The translations under genes were made by a program, and so were the position numbers. The notes beneath the pieces are model-generated. The model was given only the letters and a program-made list of their open reading frames with translations. It was not told the DNA's origin and ran no database searches. Of a stretch of DNA of 64,000 nt, positions 55,755-64,000 are shown piece by piece. Source of the stretch: Sipunculus nudus (taxonomy: Eukaryota > Annelida > Sipuncula > Golfingiida > Sipunculidae). Numbering within the stretch: position 1 is the stretch's first letter; each line of letters starts with the position of its first letter. Where the stretch lies: contig CM049320.1 of the NCBI GenBank assembly GCA_026874595.1, positions 7,257,464 to 7,321,463 on the forward strand, in the 5' to 3' direction.

Positions 55755-57859
55755 TGTAACGCAGGCCTAATTCGTTGCTTTGCGAACCTCGCTTGTTTGG
55801 GCGCTTGCTTGCGTGTGGGGTCTGAAGCGTAGAGACACAGCATAGAGACACAGCGTTCTTTCGTTTTGCTCTAGATGATTCCGGTCTGTTCATGTCCGTC
55901 TGTATTGTTCTTTGTAGTTTTCCATTTCTAGAATTTTCGGGTCAGAAGCTATAAATAGGGCCTGAGCTCAGAAAGGAAAGGAAAATACCAGCGAGTAATA
56001 AGAGTGTTACCTCGTTAGTTTTGGGACCTTTTCCGATAATTGCATTGGTTTCAGATATTCAAAGGATTTATTACAGATTTAATACGGACTGTCTCCAGTT
56101 GCCTTTGGATTATTACTATTTACATGGATTATTGGTGTTAAAGAACTCTGGTTGAGCTGTGACAGTGGTTGTATCCAAAAATCAAAGCCCAGGATCCGGA
56201 CATTCTGGTACTGTACATTGTATTGTTATATTGTGTAATTGTATTGACATAGTTTATTGTAATGTTAGGATTGTTCCAAGAATAAATTATAATTATTTGT
56301 TAACAAAAAAACACAGACTTCTTTATTAATCCCCTAGACATTTCACGCTGTCAAGTGTTACAGGATGATTTTTATACCCGTACCAACCCCGACCTGCACA
56401 CATTGTTTACAAGATTTATCTCAGTGTTTTTTTTTCATTGTTTTAACATCTTAACATGGCAGATTTTAAACCTGAGGCATTTGTTGAAGATCCCGACCCT
56501 GATCAACGTGAACAGTTGACAACAAATTAGTTGTTGCGTTTGTGACAACACTAAGTGCTTAGTGTGAAAAAAGTTCTGACAAGGCCTGGTATCATTGCTA
56601 AAATCATGCAAGCTCTATTGAGCAAAGGTCTAATTGAAGAGAGTTAAGTAGAAATATAAAAAAATGACAGCCTTGCTATGCAGTTGGAATTAAAAAAAGT
56701 TAGATATGCAACATGAGCTGGCATTAAAACAGAAAGGGAAGAACGAGAGAGAGAAAAAGAAAAAGAAATTGAGTTAAAACAACTGGAATAAAAAAGAGTT
56801 TAATTAGAACATGGCCTACATGCTGCCCTAACTCACAGTTTTTATGTTACTGAACACATTAGATTTGTCCCGTCTTTTCAAGAAAAAGAGGTTGATAAAT
56901 ATTTCTTACACTTTGAGAAGGTACCTGAAAATTTAAAATGGCCTAAGGAAAGTTGCACTCTGCTATAACAAAGTGTATTTACTGGCAAGGAGAAATTTAT
57001 ACAGAGCTTTCAGTAGAACCCGCTGCTAACTCTGGCCAGGTTAAACGGTTAATCCCAAAAGGTTAAGAAATTCAGAAATTTGGAAAAGCGCAAAGATCAG
57101 ACCTATTTAGAATTTGCTATGACTAAATAGCAGTTTTTTTTATCGCTGAAAGATTATGTAATGAAAGATTATGCAGTTTGCGCCAGTTGATTTTTGCTGA
57201 AAGAATTTAAGCGCTGCATTAACGCAGATGTTAAAACTTTCTTGATGAGAAAAGTCTTGAAACACTTGACGTTGCTGCTCAAAGAACAATACACACGCAC
57301 ATGAACAGACTGGAATCATCTAGAACAAAAAAAAAAAGAACGCTGTGTCTCTACCCCTATTAGAATTTTGGGGGACACAGGTTCAGGCCAAATTCTCATG
57401 TAAGCAAACGCTTTGTCATTTTCTAATAGGTCTTTTACTGGTGCACATGCACTTGTTAATGGTGTGTTTTCAGACAGGTACCCTTCAGTTCCGCTTTACA
57501 GTGTACATTTAAATTCAGATTTTATTTCCAGGAATGTTATGTGGGCATAAGAGCTACTTTACCCTGAGGGATTCCTAAGGGAATTCAGTTTTTACTAGGC
57601 AATGATGTTGCAGGTGACAAGTACAGCATGTGCCAATAGTGAGAGAAAGGCCGTCACTTGATCAGGACATTGATCCTGAAATTCAGGAAATTCCTGGTTT
57701 TTTTATCCTTTATGTGCTGTGACTAGATCTATGGCCATGAAAAACACACGTGAGGATAATCGTCCAGATAATAACACTCCGGGAGTCACTAGTGCGTTGT
57801 GTAACGACTCACGCGTACAGGATGCAGCATTTTCAAGGTCGGAATTTATCGCGGAATAG

Positions 57860-59008
57860 CATATGGACCCTGATATTTCAAGTTTGTTTCCCAGGGCAGT
57901 GTATAAAGATGAACTGTCACAAAACCCAGTTTGTTTCTATGTTAAAAATGGAGTGCTTATGCGTAAATGGCGACCACCTCATGTATGCGCTGATTAGGAG
58001 TGGGCCATCAAACATCAAATGGTAGTGCCCAAAAGTTTTCGCAATAAATTCTAAGCATGGCACATGAGGCTCCTTTGTCTGTCCTTTCAGGTATAAATAA
58101 AATTTATCAAAAAGTAAGTACACACTTCTATTGGCCGCACCGCAGGACAGATATTGTACAATACTGTAAATCATGCCATACAAGGTCAATCAGAATCCTC
58201 CTAAAGCCCTACTTAGGTCTATTTCTGCTTTAGAGAACCATTTAGTAGGATTATTGTTGATTATGTTGGACCACTTCCCAAAATAAAATCTGGACATGAA
58301 TGCATGCTGACAATTATGTGCGCATCTATCAGGTTCCCTTTAGGCAATAACATTGCGCAAAATTAATGCCAAAGGGTTGTCAAGGCTCTGACTAAGCTTT
58401 TTACACTTTTGGAATTAACTAAATCCCTCCAGTCTGGCCAAGTGTTTAATTTTATGCCTGGCTTATTTCAGTAAGTTATGTTTGAGCTAAGAATAAAACA
58501 GTTCAGCTCTTCACAAAAGCATCCTGAAAGTCAGGGCGTCCTCGAGCGTTTTCATCAGACATTAGAAAACATTGTTATGACACACAGAAAGATTAGGATG
58601 AAGGAATCCACCTATTGCTGTTTTCTGTTAAGGATCCTTTCAAAAGTCCTTGGGATTCAGTCCCCTTGAAGTAGTTTTCGGACACTCCGCTCGAGGTCCA
58701 TTAAAACTGCTTAAAGAAAAATTCTTGTGTAAAAATCCTGATCTCTTAGTTTATTGCGTATGTATCAGACTTTCGCACTAAACTACACAATGCTTGTGAA
58801 ATTGCAAAGTCTAATCTATCTGCACAAAGTAAAAATGAAAACACAGTATGACAAGCACACTGTAAGTAGGACGTTTGAGCTTGGTGGAAAGGTCCTTGCC
58901 TTACTAACCATCCATGGCAGACCTCTGCAAGCTAGGTATTTTGGTCCTAACATTGTTGACAAGAAAGTCAGTGATTTGTTTAACAACTGTGCTATATTAA
59001 CATGTTGA
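57860..59008 (+). pseudogene. Integrase remnant, copy B
   Basis: Better preserved than in copy A at its C-terminal end: an 84-codon frame (58754-59008) includes KMKTQYDKHTVSRTFELGGK, VLALLTIHGRPLQARYFGP and VDKKVSDLFNN, which resembles the strand-rich C-terminal domain and GPY/F region of Gypsy integrases. In copy A a TGA interrupts it at 14527. Confidence 0.7.
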
Positions 59009-59161
59009 AAACATATTATGACAGAAATAGCACATCAGATGTTGTACATAATGTTACTGTTGTTAATTGTGTAAAAACCGACCCTGACCCTGTTAAAGTG
59101 GATACTGATTGTAAGTGTGATGTAGACATTCAGTGTGGAACATTTCCACTGAAAAACTAAG

Positions 59162-60284
59162 ACGTGCTTAACAACCTGGATGCCAAACTGTCACATCTTA
59201 CCGCACAAAAACAACAAGACCTCAAGAACCTGTTGCAGAATTATGAACATTTGTTTTGTGACATTTCAACGCGAACTAACATATTGTGCCATGATGTCGG
59301 TGTTGGCGAGGCAACCGCAGTCAAGCAGCATCCTTATAGTCTGAACCAGAAAAGCAAAAGTATCTACCAAATTAGGTTAAATATTTGCTGGACAATGATT
59401 TTATTTAACCTAGTAACATTTACTGGAGTTCACCATGTATTCTTGTGCCCAAACCAAAAGTTACCGTATGTGCACAGATTATCGAAAACTGAACTCTGTC
59501 ATGAAGACTGACACGTTCCCCATTCCCAGGATCAATGATTGTATTGATAGAGTCGGTAGCTCCAGATATGTTTCAAGTTTGACATGTTAACAGGATTCTG
59601 GCAAATTCCGCTGACAGAACGAGCGAAAGAAGTGTCCGCATTTGTCGCGCGCATGGACTGTGCCAGTATAAAGTTATGCCGTTTGGCATGAGGAACTCGC
59701 CCGCCACGTATCAGTGCCTCATCCATATGGTTGTCAAGGACATTCAGGGCTGAGGCGCATATATTAATGACCTCGTCGTGTACAGCGACACCTGGGAGAA
59801 GCATGTGCAATTTCTTCGTGAGCTCTTCGAAAGACTTTGCGAAGGAGGTCTGGCCATCAACTGGACATGCACAAGTAACATTTTTCTGCTGTAGCTGAAC
59901 CTTTGACTCATTTGTTAAAGAAGAAACAAAAGTTTGTATGGAATGTTCAGTGTGAAAATGCATTTCAGAATTTTGAAGCAATTCTGCCAAATTCACCAGC
60001 TTTAGCAGCTCCAGACTTTTCTGTACCTTTGAGTAAGCTGTAGATGCTAGTGATACTGCTGCTAGTGCTGTGTTGTTACAAGAAGGCAGTGATGGCATAG
60101 ATCATCCAATCTGTTATTTATCAAGAAAGTTTAATACCAACCAGACAAACAACTCCACTATTGAAAAATGATGTTTGGCTTTGATTTTGGCATTCCAACA
60201 TTTTGAAGTTTATGTTTCTTCATCAATCAAGCCTATCATTGTCTTCAGTGATCACAATCCCCTTACGTTCATGAACAAAGATTG
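59162..60284 (+). pseudogene. RT and RNase H remnant, copy B
   Basis: Same patches as in copy A (KQHPYSLNQKS, GFWQIPLTERAKE, MPFGMRNSPATYQCL, YINDLVVYSD) with minor differences. The CLYQYKVMPFG-type region is read with Cys for Tyr. RNase H ends at the same truncation point. Confidence 0.8.
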
Positions 60285-60776
60285 TTGAGAGTGAAATCAA
60301 CTTCATCATCTCAATGATAAAGTTTCTTGCAGAATATTTCCCACAGATATGATTTAAAACATATGGGCAGCCTAAATATAGATTTTATTATCTCTATCAA
60401 AATATCACTATTATGATTTATATGCAGTTGCGCAAAAACTATCACGAAAGTTATCAGAACCTAACAAAGGAAGGTCTGTAACATAAGCTACAATGTTAAC
60501 AATGGCTTTTGTTACACTGTAATGAATCCTCTATGATTTGCTTCATGATCGGCTTGAATGATCAGCGTCTGCCTTGTCACAAACTCAGGCAACACAACCA
60601 TTTTCATATACATGTCTTACTAAGCATATGACGCTTCAGTAAATATTCATATCTCAGCAATGGGAAAATAATGTAAGAAAGTCTTCCACAACAAAACTGT
60701 CTGTGCCTTTACAACAGGTGAGGTCGTTGAAAAACGATATTCTAAAACAAGACATGGGCCACCTAAATACAGGAAG
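60285..60776 (+). promoter_or_regulatory. 5' region of F3, copy B
   Basis: Counterpart of 15928-16419, inverted relative to the F1 and F2 5' regions, with the TGATCA module at about 60530-60650. Confidence 0.55.
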
Positions 60777-61949
60777 ATGGTTGTTAAAATGTACGGGCTG
60801 CTAATATGTGTTGGCATATACTATATTGTGCGGGATGCTTATATTTGAATTCGACCGGTTGTCTGCCTAAACAACTGTCTCGGGGTAAAATGACATGGAC
60901 TAACTTGACGAGGGGCAACTATCTCAGACCATTAACCATTAAATAACTCTACGACCGGGCTCAAAGTTAAGTAATTAATAAAGAAAATATTGTTTTTGAC
61001 AGCTAACCACTATGACAAATCAGTTGGTTTCGGGTTTGGGCAAGAAGCCTTCCGCCGTAATAATTGTAAGTTCAGAGACTGTGAAACAACAGATGATCGT
61101 TCAAAAATAAACCGCAGCAATGCAGTGATAGTTAACATGTTCAATATAAGATCTGTTGAGGAGATGCCAAAGTTCCGTCATCCGAACCAGGTATTTGTGT
61201 TTTTTTTTACCAAGGATTCCCCCTTGAAAACCCCCGGTCCGTTAACGCAATACAATGGGATCTTTAACCAAACACATACATTCAGTCATAATTCTGATAT
61301 TTATATTCCTTACGGATCATTGAGAAAGCTTATGAGGAATGTTCCTGAAAGGAAATTGGTTGATTATTCAAAAGGCAAGACTAAACTTGTTGAATGGGTT
61401 GTAAGCAAATGTCCAACAAAGAGCCACCGAGGAGAATACGTCAAGGAACTTGCAAAGCTTATAGACATGGATATATACGGAAGGTGTGGCACGCTGTACT
61501 GCGATGACAGAACATTCTGCCATTCCATGCTGAACGCCACATACAAATTTTACCTTTCATTCGAGGACAGTATTTGTAAAGATTATACATTAGAGAAACT
61601 TTGGAGAATTCTTAAACTGAATGTGGTGCCCGTCGTCCTTGACGGGTATGATTACAAGAAATATCTTCCAAATCAATCATTCATCGATATTACAGATTTT
61701 AAATCCCCGTCTGAACTAGCCGCATGTCTAAAATCTAGATTTGAATACTACATTGTACAATCAATATTTTGAATGGACAATATTATGATGTGCAAGTAAA
61801 GGGAACGGGTATTTGTGACATGTGAATTTCTGCACACCCATGAAAACTTTCACAAAGTCTACAAAAACATAGACCAATTTTGGAATGAAAAGGATTGTAC
61901 CCTAGCAGAAGTGTATTATGAAGGACACGCAAAGCTCAAATATCATTGA
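60777..61949 (+). pseudogene. Broken GT10 fucosyltransferase F3, copy B
   Basis: Longer open stretch than in copy A: about 260 codons run from the FLTANHYDKSVGFGFG block through FYLSFEDSICKDY, EKLW and LPNQSFIDITDF without a stop. It lacks the T-run frameshift and the nonsense codon of copy A. It is still broken: frameshift after the membrane anchor, a private 2-bp loss at about 61732 (CLKSRF), the shared loss in the FEWKQYY region and another before CEF. So it cannot give a membrane-anchored full enzyme. Confidence 0.88.
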
Positions 61950-63436
61950 TAAGAAAACCCCTTCAGGTTGATTTTTCAGATTGGTATCCATTTTATCTGG
62001 TTTTAGCTGCAATGAAGAAACCATTTTCAGCGCAGGTGTTACAGTTTGTTTGGTGTATGTATATGCTCTCTTTTCGTACCATGTTATTCTAAAAGGATTT
62101 CCTGAGCCATTGTTACCTTGATAAAAAGAAAGAAGCTAATGACTTGTTTCCTGCTGTACACGAGTTGCAGCTCATCCTTATAGCCAATTTTAATTTTCAT
62201 AGACTTTTAACTGTTCAAAGAGGAATGCTTTCACTGGATAATCTGTCAGTCTTAATTAAGAATCTAACAAAAATCAGATCCATACATATTATGGTTAAAT
62301 GTTTCCGTATCTATGAAAGTTGTAGAACCATTCATCTAACAGAAGTCGAACATAGTCGAATGTAGAAGAAAATGAGCATCCCAGCTAAATTTGTTTAAAA
62401 TGTTGTTATATGGAGATATAAACTTAAAACTTTGAGGCATGTTATTTTTTGTCATTTTGATAGAAATTTCAATTTGAACAGTTTTTTTTATACATACTTA
62501 AATCTGACTCAAAACTGCATCTGGTAATTAGGCGCAGTCAATTTACATCTACCCTCTATCAATCTACACTAGACCATTCGAGGTATTTGTAGTACACTGT
62601 TAACCACTAGGCCTAGAGTAATACACCTAAGCTCCCATACCATTACTAATAACATGTGTTTCTATTAAATCTTTAAACAATCTGGCCTCTTTTCAAAGAG
62701 TAAACTAAATTCCAATATACTTGCAAAAATGACCTGATCAGTCCCGAATAAGAATCTGCATACCAAATGTCCTTTTCTGGTCATAGATTAAAACATAGAC
62801 CTATACGGTCAATTGTTGCTGAGATATTGCTGAACACGTATGAAACCAAATTTTACTATAGCATCTAGCATTATGGCTGGAGCCTACCATGGCTCGGGTT
62901 ATGGACTCCCATATATTTTGTTCAATGTCAACACTCGTGGGGAAAAACCGTCAAATCCAACTGCAAACACAAGTATTTTTCTCTATGTATAATGGCTAAT
63001 ACTGGTAATTGCGTTGACAGACAAGAAAGAACTATTTCGAAACGATGCCAATTGTGTCCTAAGGGGATTTTTTCTACATTGTCTTGTTTTTGCGAAAGAT
63101 CTATCACAGCGGCACAGTCCAGAGTTAATCCGTCCCTCCGACGTGTGGGGTGGATCACTACTAGAACAAGATCAAGAAATATCCTAGTTATCACTTGGTC
63201 AATTGATGCCAGTTGACTCATTATAACTTTGTGGCATTTCAGTGAAATTTCTGATACCTTTACACCATTCAATTTCTTCTCTCCTGTGGAAGACTACACG
63301 GATCTTGCGTTTATATCCAGGTTATTATTCGTTACATTTTGGATAATTTAGACTGTTCCGCCTGTCTACAACTTCACATTTATGTTGTCTTCCAATTACG
63401 ATTAAACGACACTGACAAAAAAGGATTAACTTGACC
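61950..63436 (+). repeat. Inverted flank and old direct repeat, copy B
   Basis: Counterpart of 17597-19084. The first 600 bp are inverted relative to the F2 downstream flank; from about 62557 the direct repeat of 6484 onward begins. No gene recognised. Confidence 0.65.
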
Positions 63437-63842
63437 TCTACAGTTGGGCTTGGTGGTGTATCGGTCATACGATTGCGCGGCTTTATTGTTAATCAATGTT
63501 ATTTTATTTGAGTACAAAAGCTCTGCACCATAAAGTAAGCCTACACCTATCATCAGAATGTGCTTTTAAAGGACCATCTTCCTGGTTAATGTTTGGAGTT
63601 GTGCTGTTGTAGAAAATATTTTATACCTCAAACGACAGTACCTGTTGAAACGGTAAAGTTTAGTTATTGATACGCCGGCAGTCTTTCTGTGAAAGCTTTG
63701 TTTGGTTGTTATTTTTTAGTGGTAAAATCTGAATATTTAGTGAACCGTCGCATGCATGTTCAAACATTATCATGCAGTTGGTTGTGTTGTCGGAGTTTGT
63801 GGTCAGGGAGGTGAATGGATCATCAAAGTTGGTCATTGATGT
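63437..63842 (-). pseudogene. FUT 5'-end relic with module, copy B distal
   Basis: Counterpart of 19085-19490, with the same CTCTGCACCATAAAG and GAACCGTCGCATGC blocks. After it, 63843-64000 is noncoding and cut by the window end. Confidence 0.4.
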
Positions 63843-64000
63843 AAATGTAAAATCTTTTGATGAAATAAGATTTTCGGTACAAAACAGTTTCTTTCAGAAG
63901 AATTAAGAAATACTAAATGAGGCGAATTACACTATTCGTATATTCTGTGTATTTTCATCATTTAACAAGGATATTCTGTTGACATCACCCCAGTTTCTTT

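Larger units (their letters stand above)
55755..60284 (+). mobile_element. Degenerate Gmr1-like LTR retrotransposon, copy B
   Basis: Same element as 11397-15927, carried by the duplication and not independently inserted: same flanks, same 3' truncation, same inverted LTR fragment, same YIND. The LTR is 55755-56362. Order of remnants: gag from 56456, protease DTG at about 57375, integrase 57860-58995, RT 59162-59870, RNase H to 60284. A few sites are less damaged than in A, for example AMKNTRED in place of a stop near 57737 and an open integrase C-terminal region at 58754-59008. Confidence 0.8.
49180..64000 (+). repeat. Segmental duplicon, copy B
   Basis: Equivalent of A 4209-19649, truncated by the window end. 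Differences from A: losses near A 4520-4610, A 5059-5427 and A 7270-7423, scattered substitutions and 1-3 bp indels. It begins directly after the LINE poly(A). Confidence 0.92.

Overview
The window is animal (metazoan) nuclear DNA: AT-rich, gene-poor, packed with retroelements, dinucleotide repeats and segmental duplications, with no operons or ribosome binding sites. The mix of GT10 fucosyltransferase copies, Ty3/Gypsy, DIRS-like and Tx1/L1-like retroelements and a 21-bp hairpin minisatellite fits a marine invertebrate, probably a bivalve or other mollusc. That assignment is an inference; no host marker gene is present to fix it.

The only intact host genes I can support are two near-identical single-exon alpha-1,3-fucosyltransferase genes on the minus strand (9819-10997 and 54177-55355). 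They lie in an array of decayed relatives: broken copies at 3930-5330, 16420-17596, 40340-41070, 41886-43091, 49180-49940 and 60777-61949, and short 5'-end relics near 7330-7720, 19085-19375, 51783-52080 and 63437-63727. A conserved upstream module accompanies most units.

Layout. Copy A of a large duplicon fills 53 to about 19650. It holds pseudogene F1, intact gene F2, a degenerate LTR element (11397-15927) and the inverted pseudogene F3, so F2 and F3 are head to head with the element at the centre. An older, more diverged direct repeat follows to about 21235. From 21.2 to 36.7 kb is non-duplicated DNA: poly-G/C tracts, a truncated DIRS-like element (about 23.15-25.56 kb), a decayed Ty3/Gypsy element with a tRNA-Pro primer site (25588-34244), and unannotated sequence. 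Copy C (36711-43195) is a version of A with large internal deletions. A 6-kb L1/Tx1-type LINE (43196-49179) separates C from copy B (49180 to the window end), which repeats A from A position 4209 onward with few differences.

The LTR element inside A and B has Ty3/Gypsy-type protein sequence but a Copia-like domain order (protease, integrase, reverse transcriptase, RNase H), the arrangement known from Gmr1-like elements. No prokaryotic-style system, CRISPR array or convincing RNA gene was found. The most unusual items are the fucosyltransferase birth-and-death array, the LINE exactly at a duplicon junction, the Gmr1-like order, the 5 x 21-bp hairpin arrays, and the internally repeated Gypsy LTR. 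Because A and B are so alike, an uncollapsed-haplotype assembly artefact must be considered.
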